Made by a program: the position numbers and the translations under genes. This document shows, piece after piece, positions 13,001-25,251 of a DNA stretch of 64,000 bases. The notes beneath the pieces were generated by a model. That model saw nothing but the letters and a program-made list of their open reading frames with translations. It had not been told where the DNA came from and did no database searches. This stretch comes from Allium sativum. Taxonomy: Eukaryota; Streptophyta; Magnoliopsida; Asparagales; Amaryllidaceae. Position 1 is the stretch's first letter. Every line of letters starts with the position of its first letter. The stretch covers positions 393,523,065 to 393,587,064 of the forward strand of contig CM060909.1 in assembly GCA_030737875.1 (NCBI GenBank). The letters are read 5' to 3'.

Positions 13001-14250
13001 ACGTACGAACTCAGATGTTGTATATCGATGGACATCAGTCGCATGGAGTGAATTGCCAGTGTGGAACGCGTAAGTGGAAATTGATCAAGGCTTCTGTTGA
13101 AAAGCAAAGTGTTGTGGTTGATGATCAAAGCACGGCCTGTGTGGTGTAGCTTTGTGTATAACGTGAATTCGCGAGCCTCACACCTCGGTATGAGTTAAAA
13201 ACGGGATACAGACCCAAGGAGTGCACAACGTTTCTTTCTAGCTAGGGTGGTGTCAGTGACCTACCAGCCCTGACATTTATATACTTTTCACCTGTGTGGT
13301 TGTTGGATACGAGGCGCCTCAGATATAGGTCTGTAAGGACCGGGAAACGTGTGTTCAGGAATTGGCAATCCTCAAAAGTAAGAGAGGACCGGCCTTGGAT
13401 GTTCCAAAGGATCAGAGTGGGGTCTTGAGGCATTGCTAGAGTGTTTCGAACGCGGAGAGGAGCTTGCCCCTTGCCTCGACTCATGACGGAAATCCAATTT
13501 CCAATACGTGATATTGCGGTTTTAATTGTAGAACTAGTACGGCGACATGATAGATGGTACCCATGCCGCCTATGATTGATATTTATGATTTGAATTGTTT
13601 TGACACTATACACTTATAATAGTATCAAATTATTTGTTTAAAATGTACCAAGCATGTTTGGCTATTATAAGGGAAAACCCTATCCTCCGGCTTGCGTTGC
13701 ATTGTGTGATGGGACCTGGGTCTTATAATAGCTTCATTTTTCGAAAAAGCATTGCGTTGTTTTGTTATATGCACTAGTATTCTTGGGAGGAAACCCGTTC
13801 CGTGTTATACGGCGTGGTCCCTTGAATTACTATCTTTAAAATAAAGTTTTAAATAACTATTTTAGTTCTCACACCAGTCACATGACTGACCTGGAGTTTA
13901 TTGTTTTAACCTAAACTCTGGGTGCCCCTATTTTCGATACGGGCAGCTAGTAGTTTTGGTTTTGCAGATTTATATTCACAGGATCCTGATTTACAGCTGG
14001 AACGATGCTCAGAAAGCTCTATATCCGTGTATCACTTTCAGTTATGTTTTGTATATTTTTCCGCTGCTATGTAATTTATTGTAATCTCTGATATTTGTTG
14101 AATGTAATTTATTCATTTATACTCTGTATATTCTTGTATCTGATGGAATTGTTGTAATAACAATGAAATGTTCTTCCGTCTGTGTTCCGATGTGTGTTGT
14201 TCTCAAAGTATCCGCTCTTTCCTTCACGGGGAAGTTACGGGTTCTTACAG

Positions 14251-14262
14251 TGGTATCGGAGC
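14251..14262 (+). promoter_or_regulatory. Primer-binding site, initiator tRNA-Met type
   Basis: TGGTATCGGAGC lies one base after the LTR end. The complement of the plant initiator tRNA-Met 3' end is TGGTATCAGAGC. The single A-to-G difference would still allow a G-U pair with the tRNA. Confidence 0.85.
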
Positions 14263-16228
14263 TTTGGTTTACAGAGCTCGAGAACAAGACACATTAGAAC
14301 CATACGAAATAATTCATCAGATATTGGATTAGTAATATCCAATTAGAATGACTCGTTAGAGATAGGATCAGTAGTATCCTAGAACGAGTGTGAAGAGTAT
14401 ATTTTTCAAATGAAAACAATTTTGTTTTAAAATTTAAGCCATTTTATATGTATTTGAATATTTATTTATTTTTAATTTGGACAATCGAGTATATAAAGAT
14501 TTCGCGTATACGCGTCATGAACGTATATTCGAAGTTTTAATATACTGGATAGATGTAGAATCACATTCTAGACACCCGGGGATAATTCTGATGATGTGGC
14601 CACATCATCAGTATTTATGTTCGTATTTCGAAGGTGTGATATCTATATATTTCCATTAGACTGGTGTGAGAACCAAAACTAATATAGATAGATTCATTGT
14701 TATGAATTGGCATCAAAAACATGATTTTCTATATATATGTATCAAAATTTTGAATTTGAAACGTTAATCCACTAATTGATTGATGTTTGTGTTGTTTGTT
14801 TATTTGTTTGATAATTTTGAACCATTTAGCCTAAGTAAATCAAATATTGAATTGTATTGAAAATTAGTTGCATTTGCTTGCATATACATGTACTTACATT
14901 GAACAGGTCATAGCAAGGAGGCTAGAGCAGAGAATAAAATTTGTTTGCCCGACAAATAGGTACATATTTACTATAATTTACTGTTTTGTTTGGGTGATGA
15001 TGATTTTATGAGCCGATTGGCTAGCCACTTGGCTTTTTCTTTTTCTTTTTGAGATCAGAAGGCCTGTATGGGAATTTCGGGATTTTCCCGTTTCTCCCGG
15101 TGCAGGGGAGGTTATGGCGAAATTTTTCGAAAATTTACAGTGTTAGCCAAATTTTTGAAAAATTTGAAAAGTTCTTAGAAACTGAAAAGTTGAAGAACTT
15201 AAGCCGTAGTCAAAATAATGGAAGTTGAGTTGATTTGTTAAACAACTTTCGACTTCGTTCCTTTTTGGCCTTTGATTTAGAGAAGATTAGAATATCATCA
15301 AACAAAAAAAAAATCAGAACAAATTTATTCAATTAAATCACACATTGAACTGATTGGAAAATAGTTAGAAATATATACTTGTGCATTATATATGTTTGAA
15401 CAGGAAATTGGATAGCTGTTGAGTAAAGATTTTATTTGCGTGCCCGACAAATAGGTAAAGCTTAATGAGTTGGATGCGAAATATTATTATATCAACTCCT
15501 GTGAATGCCATTGGATGCGGAGTGTTGGTTATTCTGTGTGAAATAATAAATGTCGCCATAGGATAACAACAATTAATTTTGAAACTACATTACATGGCAT
15601 ACTTTGGAAGATAGGCATACTTCATCATATACCACATAAGCATTTGGAGCTTGTGTGACGAGGTGGAAGATTTACCATACGAGCGAGAGGCTTGTATGGC
15701 GATGACTATATTTTACAGGTTGAACTGATGACTGATATGGACTATTTAAATTGTAACGATAAAATTGCCAGATTAATAAAAACCCCAAACGGGTCTAGAG
15801 TTGACAATAATCACGTCTCTCTAGTTATTAGATACGGCACATGGACTATTTATTTCCCACACGGGACGAGGTGACGAGGATTTATCCTCTGGAGCATTTA
15901 AAATACACACTCCCTCAGACTTTGACAGGGTGCCGAGAATTTATTCTCTGGAGTTATTATCAATACACGCTCCCTTGTAAACACCAGAATATATCACTAT
16001 AAATATGTGTATGCTTATTAGGATTTATTGGGTAACTAATATGACCCAATAAATTTCCAAACCTCTCCCAGTATGAAGGAGGTTATGGCGAAATTTTTCA
16101 AAAATCCCGGGTGTTAGCCAAAATTTCGAAGAATTTGAAAATTCTCAGAAACTGAAAAGTTGGAGAATGGAAGCCAGATCGAACGTAGAGTTGATTAATC
16201 AAACCACTTTCAATTTTGTTCCTTTTCG

Positions 16229-16256
16229 GGGACGAAAAGTTTTAAGTGGGGGATAT
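16229..16256 (+). promoter_or_regulatory. Polypurine tract of the LARD element
   Basis: CGGGGACGAAAAG, then TTTTAAGTGGGGGATAT, immediately before the TGTAACAACC start of the 3' LTR. This is the usual position and form of the plus-strand primer in Del/Tekay-type elements. Confidence 0.8.
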
Positions 16257-18019
16257 TGTAACAACCCGAAAATCTGGGCCAGTTTAAATTTTTTATTTTG
16301 GCAATTTTAGTGAATTTTGCATATTTAAAATGAATTATTTTAAATAATATCGACGAGAAATTTATTTTGAATAGAATAGAACGTATATATTATATACGTC
16401 GTCGTTAAAATATAAATAATTATTTTAAATTATAAATAGAATTGAAAATGGCGCGGTAGTTCGATAATTCGATTTCAAACTTCAATTGAACATACCGGGT
16501 GCAAAACAAGCCGGATTTTAGTGAAACCAAAAATATTAGAATGTATTTGTGAATATCTTTCCAACGAATCCGAAAAATTGAAATTTCATAGCGGGAATCA
16601 AAAGATATGTCCAGTTGAAAATTCTGAATAGTCGCTATGGAATTCAGGCCCTTAAAAATGGGAATTTTGCAAACGACCTCGGATTTCGACGAAACCACTT
16701 TTGTTGTATCCGCGATGTCAAATTATTGCTAGATTCCAAATTTCATAATTTTTCGAATCAATATGTGAGTGTGGCAAAGGAAAACGCGTTTGTCCAGTTT
16801 CAGTTGATTTTAATCGACTGGAAAATGGCCATTTTTCCAACGGTCTCAGAATTCGACAAAACTAGTTTTGTTAGGACCGTATCGTTAGCTAGAAAATATT
16901 TTTCGGGAATTTTTAGAGTTCGTATGTGACCCCGGTAAATTGAAATGTGCGTTCAAATTCAATATATGGAGTTATATGTTGATTTTAACGGAAACTGATC
17001 GAAACGGTCGAATCAGCTTATGGTACATATCCCATTGTGTTCGGAATGGGGGTGAAACGCTATGGACGACAGGCGGTGGGCCTCGTTTAGAGGTCGTATG
17101 AAAAAGTCAACTTTATGGACGTTAAATTAATATAAAAAAAAAATTCTCTCTCTCTCTCCCCCTTAAACTCCTCTGCCCCCCTTCCGTTCGATAACAGAAA
17201 AAAAGGAACGAAGACGGAGGAGCTGTCGCTCCTCCGATCGAGCGCCACCGCCGCTCAGGGCGGGGCCACCGCCCTCCATACCCGAACCCCCCCTCTGCCA
17301 CGCCTCCTCTTCTTCTCCAGCCTCCACCTCGCGCCCTCCGATCCACCGAACCCCCTCCCTCCAATCGAACGCGACGCCCCCCCCCTCGAAAGCTCCACCG
17401 CCTGAAGTCCTACACCCACCACCAGTAAGCCCGACGATGGCCATGAACCCCTTCTTCCTCTTCAATAAACTACTGTGAGTTTTATTCCACTTTATTTAGT
17501 TTAAATAATTTAGAAAAAAATCAGTTTTTGTTTGGTTTTATACATAGGAAAAAAAATCAGATTTTGTATATTTAAATAAAATAGGAAAGCTTAGATTTTT
17601 GTATTAGGAAAAATTTAGATTTTTATTATGATAAAGGAGTGATTTTTATTAGCAAAAAGATTATATTTTTATAATTAGGAGGAAAGGACTTTTATGATAA
17701 TTAAGTTGGGATTTTTATAATGTAAGTAGCAAATATAAAAATACCATTTTATATAAGTAGTGTATTAAAAATATAATCTTTTATATTGTAAAAGTATAAA
17801 AATATGATTTTTATATAGGTAAGATAGTAAAAATATCATCTTTATAAATATAGAAAAATAAAAATCTGATTTTTATTATATAAATGTTGAAATAAAGAGG
17901 TGATTTTTATAGTGATGAAATAAAAATTAAATCTTTATATTTGAAAAGGCGAAATCTTTATATTTGAAAAGGCGAAATCTTTATATTTGAAAAGACGAAA
18001 TCTTTATGTAGAGAATATC

Positions 18020-18155
18020 GTGATAAAAATAGAATTTTTATCTATATAGTAGCGTTGTAAAAATAGAATTTTTATCTATATAGTAGCGTTGTAAAAATAG
18101 AATTTTTATCTATATAGTAGCGTTGTAAAAATAGAATTTTTTTATCCATATAGCG
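18020..18155 (+). repeat. 34-bp tandem repeats with self-complementary core (3' LTR copy)
   Basis: About four units equivalent to 9907-10085, one fewer than the 5' LTR. Confidence 0.7.
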
Positions 18156-18888
18156 TGATTATAAAAATGTGATTTTTATATACATGGCAATAATATAAAA
18201 ATGTGATTTTTATATATGTAGTGAATACGGGCAACGAAAGTGACAAAAGGCGAGAACGACAAGATTTTCTACATATGAAGAGTCGTGGCGTTTGGATTAG
18301 CTTTGGTGAGAATTTCTCACACTTTAATTTCTTCTTCTAGTTATATATATATACTAGGATGCAGACGGTGCTTAGCAGCACCCGACACCCGTCATCCACA
18401 GACCATGGATGGCTTGTTCGTTTAAATTGATGTGTTGTGAATTTGTTTGTGATGTTGATGTGAAATCGATAATAAAATGTAGATGGTTGAAATAAATTAA
18501 TTATCGTTAAAAATATAATTTTTAACGTGAATGTGAATAAATAAATATTTATAAACAAATCGGTCGATTTGTTTATATACACTGATTTGACTGATATTGA
18601 TTGGGATGATAAATTTTACACATCGCCCAACTGCACAAATAAAAATCTGTGTTTGTTGATTTGAAACCCCACATGGGTGTTGGGATGAAATTTGGCGTAC
18701 ACTAATCCCAATTATTTAATTGTATGTCGATCGATTGGTCGACAGACTGTGTAAGCGTCGATTATTTATATTTGATGCTTATGCAGTTGTGTGGTACACT
18801 TTGGATGATGGTTGATTGTTTATCGTTGCTATTATATACATGTGTTGTATGGAATCCATATAATTAACATTATATGGTGATTGATTGG

Positions 18889-18893
18889 GCCTC
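18889..18893. repeat. TSD of nested solo LTR B1, left copy (GCCTC)
   Basis: Matches 25247-25251. The uninterrupted sequence GGGCCTCATTCC is seen in the 5' LTR at about 10827-10838, which confirms the insertion point. Confidence 0.95.
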
Positions 18894-21687
18894 TGTAATG
18901 ACCCGCATTTTTAGAGATATATAATTAATTTATTTAATTATATAATTGGTGATTTAGAGAAGTTAATGATCGTTTAATTAAATAATATTGAATATTTAAT
19001 TAATAATTATAATATAATAATATATTATAATGTCGAAATAGTCGGAAATAGTGAAATTCACAATATCGTGTGAATTGAATAACATACGAGATTTGGTGGA
19101 GTTTCGATTCAAAATATAATAACGATTATATTGAATCGACGACAGTTGAACGTATAGTTTATAATATATTTATAAACGAGCTCGAAATGGCGCTGCAGTT
19201 CGCTATTTGGCGATTTGAACTTCAACTGAATGTACATGATTCGTTTTAAGCCGGATTTCTGTGAAACAAGAAACGTGTGGAGCTGGTGGAGTATATTTTT
19301 CTAATGGAAGAGAAAAATCGAGATTTCGTCGTGTAGATTTTGAGTTATGTCCAAATCAAATTTCAGAAAAGTCGCTGTGAAATTCCTTTATAATTCGTAA
19401 CGCTCTATATACGTTATAAAAGGATTTTTCAATGTAAATTGAATATCGAATCAATCTGGACTCGGAATAGCGAGTATATATATATATATTACCCTGGAGC
19501 TGTATGATATTCCTCAGAGAATATAGACGATAATATTTAATTTTAAATATTTAATTTAATTATATTTAAATATATTTATATATTTAAAATAGGCTATTTA
19601 GAGCTTTAAAAATAGCCACTTTTGCAAACGAAGTCGGAATTCGACGAAACCAGTTTTGTTGGATCCGCAATATCAAATAGTTGTTAGAGGTCAAGTTTCG
19701 TGATTTTTAGAGTCACTGTGTGGCCGTACGGATTTTTAGAGTGAGATACAGTCAGTATTTTGACGGTTAAAAATACGCTGTGTGAGCAAACGAAGTCGGA
19801 ATTCGACGAAACCGGTTTCGTTATGACCGTAAGGTCGAGAGGTAGCTGTATGCCAATTTTCGTGATTTTTGGGTATTGTATGTAGTCACAGGAATTTTTA
19901 GAGGACAAATAAAAACAGCAGTTGATTTTAATTGAATATAATATTCGAATTTAAAATCATTAAAATTATCCTATAAGTAACCGTTCACCCTTCTAACCCT
20001 AAACCATTTTTTTCCTATACCAGAAACCGGCCTCCGTTTCTTTCTCTTCTTCAACGTGGAAAAATCCTCAAATCAATAATCAAAATAAATCCATAAAAAT
20101 ATATATAAATTACAAAGAGTATTTATATAGGTTCAGCAACTCAAGGTCTTCATTTCCGTATGGGTTATGATGTGTTCGGTGGAGATTTACGCTGTTCAAT
20201 TTTTTTTACAGTAAACCTAGGTTTACGGTTTCGGCAAATTTGAGGCTTTGATCTGAAGAATTGAGTTTACATTCGGTTGTGGTATAGGATTCCGAGCTTG
20301 AAGGGGGGGATTGAGTAATATCGGTGCCAAATACCGTCGAGTGATTTACTGGTATCGCGTCTAGGAGCTGAACGACGGGTTGGTGAAGGGAACTTCGAGT
20401 CTGGAATGAAGGGGATGGGCTGAAAGAGGAATCGAAGAGGAGTTAAGTGGTGGTCTCGGTTTGAATTTCGGTAGCAAGAAGGAGGAGAACGAGAAGGAAG
20501 AAGGTTTGAGAATGGCCATGATTGTGTACAGGAAGCTACGGGTTCTGTATAAGTGGGGAAGACGGGTTAAGGGCAAAGCAGGTCTGGGTAATAAGAAGGG
20601 TGTTGGGCCGGTTTGCTAAGGGGGTAAGGCCCGAGTGATAATAATTTCAAGTTTAATTTACTTTAAAATGTATAAGAACTTCGAAACTGAATAACTTGGT
20701 CGTACGACATCAGAATTCTGCGAAACAAGATCCGTTAGGATCGTATGGACGGAAACTACACCATGGAACTGACCGCGAGTCGATTGGGGTTCGTTACAAT
20801 TTATAGCAAAATAAATTGTCCGTCAGAATCAAGCGATGGTTATCGTTATTAACGATGATCGTCCAATGTGAGTAAAACTCACCAACTCTGAACAGTTTAT
20901 AATTTCATGTTGTATTTTTTAGAACTGTTAGATATTGGTTGATTGACTGTATGTTGACTGTTTGATTGAACTGCTAGTCAGTTAGTTGAATTTCTATATT
21001 GATTCTGTTTAACAGAATATATCATATGGAACTGAAAGTGATGTTATCTATATTGTCTAACATCTGTGATGCAGGGAAACAGGTTGGAGGAATCCAACTG
21101 GATTCCTCAACAGTTATTTTACTGTGATTTATATATTGTGATATATAATGTGATATATAATCTGACGTTGATTATGTGTGCTTTGGACGATAGTTATCGT
21201 TGTTATATGGTGTGTTGAATACCATAACATACCGGAATGTTGATAAGGGAATTTTCAAAGTGATATTGAAAACAGAATATTTATAAATTGGAATATTTAT
21301 AAATAAGAGATATTTATAAATTTAAATATTTATAAATAAGGAATATTTATAAATTGGGATATTTATAAATAGGAGATATTTGAAAAGGAAATAAATTCAA
21401 AACATTTCTTTTTGAATGGAAAGGCCTGTGTGGCGAGTTTGGGGATTTTCCCGATACTCCCGATACAAAGGAGGTTATGGCGAATTTTCCCGGAAGTAAA
21501 GGAGTTAGAATATTTCAAGAATAAATTTGAAAAGGAAATATTTGTAAACCATTTACAAATAGAATTGAAAAGGAAACGTTATAAAAAGGAAATCATTTTT
21601 AAAGTGTAGAACCGTTATTTAAAAGTAAATCTTTTCAAATGAATAAAACGTTGTTAAAAAGGAAATCTTTATAAAGTAAATATAGTA

Positions 21688-22140
21688 AATCGAATATGGT
21701 ATTCGAAGTTAGTTAATCGAATATAGACATTCGAAAGGAGTTAATCGAATATGGTATTCGAAGTTAGTTAATCGAATATGGTATTCGAAGTTAGTTAATC
21801 GAATATAGATATTCGAAAGGAGAAATCGAATATGGTATTCGAAGTTAGTTAATCGAATATAGATATTCGAAAGGAGAAATCGAATATGGTATTCGAAGTT
21901 AGTTAATCGAATATAGATATTCGAAAGGAGAAATCGAATATGCTATTCGAAGTTAGTTAATCGAATATAGATATTCGAAAGGAGAAATCGATTATGGTAT
22001 TCGAAAGGAGAAATCGAATATGGTATTCGAAAGTTAGTTAATCGAATATGGTATTCGAAGTTAGTTAATCGAATATGGTATTCGAAGTTAGCTAATCGAA
22101 TATGGTGTTCGAAGTTAGTTAATCGAATATGGTATTCGAA
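21688..22140 (+). repeat. Minisatellite, about 27-bp units with CGAATA...TATTCG cores
   Basis: About 16-17 units of the type AATCGAATATGGTATTCGAA + GTTAGTT, alternating with variants (GAATATAGATATTC, AAAGGAG). The core is an inverted repeat with a 3-4 base loop. It lies in solo LTR B1. It is not a CRISPR array: units abut one another and there are no unique spacers. Confidence 0.9.
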
Positions 22141-22706
22141 GGGGGTTAGTCGAGTCGAGTTAGTCAAATAGAGTTAATCGATTTGAGTTAACCAGTTAGA
22201 GTTAATCAGTTAGAATTAATCGGTTAGAGTAATCAGTTAGAGTTAACCAATTAGAGTAATCAGTTAGAGTTAAACAAATAGAGTTAATCAGTTAGAGTTA
22301 ATCCAAATAATATGCCATTTAGCACGACTGCTAGCGTAATTCGCAGGGCTGCAGATAGCCGAAGGCGGTCGGATGTTTCCTGAGGGAGTCAGGCGTAACC
22401 ATTGTGATCGCTGCGATCTAGAGTCAAGCGAATGGAGTTTAATCGAATATTAGTTATTCGATAGGAGTTAATCGAGTTGATCGAGTTGAGAAATAAGTTA
22501 AGTTAAATAAGTTGAGTTGATCGGGTGGTTCGACCAAGTTAGTCGAGCCTAGTTAATCGAATCGAATTGGTCGAACCAAGTAAGTCGAGTTAAGTTAGTC
22601 AAGTTAGTCGAGCCTAGTTAATCGAATCGAATTGGTCGAACCAAGTAAGTCGAGTTAGTCGAGTCAAGTTAAGTTAGTCGAGTTAAGTTCGTCGAGTTAA
22701 ATAAAT

Positions 22707-22872
22707 CGATGTTAGTTTCATCGAAAGGAGTTACCGATGTTAGTTTCATCGAAAGGAGTTATCGATGTTAGTTTCATCGAAAAGAGTTATCGATGTTAGT
22801 TTCATCGAAAGGAGTTATCGATGTTAGTTTCATCGAAAGGAGTTATCGATGTTAGTTCATCGAAGGGAGTTA
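22707..22872 (+). repeat. Minisatellite, 28-bp units with CGATG...CATCG cores
   Basis: About six units of CGATGTTAGTTTCATCGAAA + GGAGTTAT. The core is again an inverted repeat, but with a different stem sequence from the block at 21688. Between the two blocks (22170-22700) the DNA is a degenerate mix of 'agttaatcgagt'-like short repeats. Confidence 0.88.
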
Positions 22873-25246
22873 TCGATTATAGTTTAATCTAAGTGAGATT
22901 TTCAAATATGAGATATTTGAAAAGGAAGAGTTATCGAATATTAGTTATTCGAAGAGAGATTATCGAATATCGTTTATTCGAGAAGAAGTAAATCGAATAT
23001 AGGTTATTCGAAGAAGAGTTAATCAAATAGAGATTTCTCGAAGAGAGTTAATCGGCGGATTTGATTATATCGAATTCGGGAAAGTACTTATACTTTCCAG
23101 TGTTTAAATAGAGATTTATTTATTTATAAATAAATAAGTGTTAGGTTAATTATTCACTAATAAGAATAGAAGTTATAATTAAAGTTAGATAATTCGAAAG
23201 TAGGGATTATAACATTATCGTTATAACCAATGTTTTCAATATAGAAGTGGATTAGTAAAATTGAATCCGAGAAAGGCGTAAAGAAGTTGTTAAAGATTAA
23301 AAGATAAACTTTGACCATTTCGAAGTTATAACGTTGTTCAGTTAAGGTCTGAGAGGTAATTATACCCCAACTTGAGTGACTTCCTTCTTAACTAAGAAAT
23401 GGTAAGGTTTGATCGTAAAGGAGTTTTGGAAATGTTTTCCAAACGAGAATCAGAAATGTTTTCTGATAAAAGAAAAATAAGAATTTAGAATATAGGGAAA
23501 CAGGAGATAAGTAAATAAATGAACTAAAGAGATTTATGTTAAATGATGTTTGTTCGATATAATTTCCATTTGGAAATAATATCGTTGTTTGCACACTTGT
23601 TTTTCTTTGATAGTTAACTCACCGACTATCGAAGTTTTGACCATTTTAACGTTGTTAATATGGAGAGACCGGTTGGATTATTATCCATAGAACCACTCTG
23701 TATTGGCATAAGCGTCGCGAATCATATATGCCAAAGATAATTGAAGACGGAGTAAAATGCAAGGGCTGTTGTATAAGTCTTAGATAACAATGACTAAGAT
23801 GGATATACTGAATAGTGCCTTCGGTTTGTCCAGTCCCAGGACAACTTGTATGGACGAAGGTCTCCAGTCCCACGACAACTTGTATGGACGAAGGTCTGAC
23901 AGAGTATATCCAATGGATCGCGTAAGTTGATCTGTTCAAACGTATTCACGTTTGGTGGCGGAGGAATTCGTTTCTCTTAGCTGTATACCCGTGTTATTTT
24001 TGGATAAGTCAATTTGTGATTTGGCGGGTATGACGATGTGACATTCTAAGTGAATGAGGATGACTTGTATGAATGAATGTCTGACAGAGTATTTCCAGAA
24101 AGGTCACGTACATTGATTTCTTCAACTTTACCAAGAGTGGAAGCGGAGAAGGAAACTTCTTTAGCTAACACATAACGTACTGTTGTAGACGTCAATTAGT
24201 GATTCTGATGGATCTGACAATGTGGCATTCGAAGTGAATCTGATGTGATGATAAAGCGTAGCTTCTAGCCTCATCAACCAGTAAATGACATAAATCGGGC
24301 AGGCAACATGGCTAAGTCGGTCGCACCGAAGTAGGGTGTATAATCACCTATCTAGTGAATATTCATTTGTTTCTTAAATCTATCAATGCTGTCCCATATA
24401 TATACGGGAACGGTTGCTGATCCCAACCGTTGGTGATGTACATTCGATACACTCAAGCGAAATGAGTGGTCGGTCATGTGTGGCTGAGTTGCAAGATGTT
24501 CTTGTTGAACTCCAGTGTATCGTTCCTAGAGTACACTGATCGGAAGGTGGTTCCATACCTTGTCATAGTTGGAAATCCATTATCCAATACGTGCTTGCGA
24601 TTTTGATTGTATACTATATATGTAGAACGTGAGATGAAAGCGTTTCTGCTAGTTGATATCTATTTGTACATAGACATTATTATAATATCAAAAGGTTTTT
24701 GATATAAAGATATTTTGGATTCTCATAAGGGAAAAACCCGTTCCGTTCTGCGGCGTGGTCTTATGAGATATCGTTTACTTGTTCATATACCTGTTTAAAC
24801 TGTTTTACTCATACCAGTCCCATGACTGACCCAGAGTTTACTTTGTTGTTTTCCCTAAACTCTTGGGTGCCTAAATTTGTACGGGCAGTCAAGTAGTCAG
24901 GAATTTACAGATATACTAGAAGAGCGTGGAGCAGGAGGCTTCAAGATCATATAGCTATAGTTATTTCCGCTGTGTTGTAAGTGATGTACTCTGATAAGTG
25001 CTATTGTATACATAACTGTTATATTTCAAAGTTATGTTACCTATTATATGTTATTCGTTCCGCTGTGAGGTTCGTGTTACTCTGATGTTGTGTTCTTCTT
25101 CTTCTTCTTCTTCTATTCTAAGTTTCTATCTTATCTATTCTCACCTTCTAATTTCTTTCATTAATTACCGGGATTTTTCGATGTTTTGGTTATCGACGTC
25201 GAGCTTACGTCGATAACCAAAGTCGCTCAAAATCCGGGTCGTTACA

Positions 25247-25251
25247 GCCTC
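25247..25251. repeat. TSD of B1, right copy (GCCTC)
   Basis: Pairs with 18889-18893. Confidence 0.95.

Larger units (their letters stand above)
8131..14249 (+). repeat. 5' LTR of the LARD element (6119 bp)
   Basis: Starts AGTAACAACCCG (the expected T of TG is an A) and ends GTTCTTACA. In order it holds a 5' module (8310-8530), a CT-rich then GC-rich leader (about 9025-9377) ending at a GTGAGT donor-like site (9378-9383), a zone of AAAAAT...ATTTTT repeats (about 9400-10170), a diverged second copy of the 5' module (about 11430-11660), the palindrome GAGAATTTATTCTC (12965-12978), and a hairpin group (13875-13918). Antisense open frames over the leader (9003-9368) reflect base composition, not a gene. 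Confidence 0.87.
14250..16256 (+). other. LARD internal domain, non-coding
   Basis: 2007 bp between the LTRs. It starts with the PBS and ends with the PPT. Two similar exon-like modules (14907-14959 and 15404-15454) are bounded by AG and GT and both end in CCCGACAAATAG. A direct repeat of about 165 bp (about 15104-15272 and 16067-16232) brackets the rest. A 41-bp direct repeat with palindromic starts lies at 15875-15915 and 15934-15975. The two 60-aa frames (14477-14659, 15692-15874) resemble no gag or pol motif. The '(A)GGGGAGGTTATGGCGAA' block also occurs in B1 (about 21460-21485) and in reverse in C (about 35310-35340). Confidence 0.75.
18894..25246 (+). mobile_element. Nested family B solo LTR (B1, 6353 bp)
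   Basis: Starts TGTAATGACCC and ends GGGTCGTTACA with GCCTC on both sides. The empty site is preserved in the 5' LTR of the host element, so the boundaries are exact. It has the family plan: a 5' module (19190-19400), a donor-like GTGAGT (20868-20873), a large minisatellite block (21688-23060), a 'ggcggaggaattc' block (23955) and a hairpin group (24815-24863). Two nearly identical stretches near 23825-23900 repeat 'cagtcccaggacaacttgta', a short tandem duplication. There is no internal domain or coding region. Confidence 0.92.

Noticed and set aside
21688..22140. Possible CRISPR-like array of short regular repeats
   Set aside because: Units are contiguous, have no unique spacers, and lie inside a plant LTR; it is a minisatellite.
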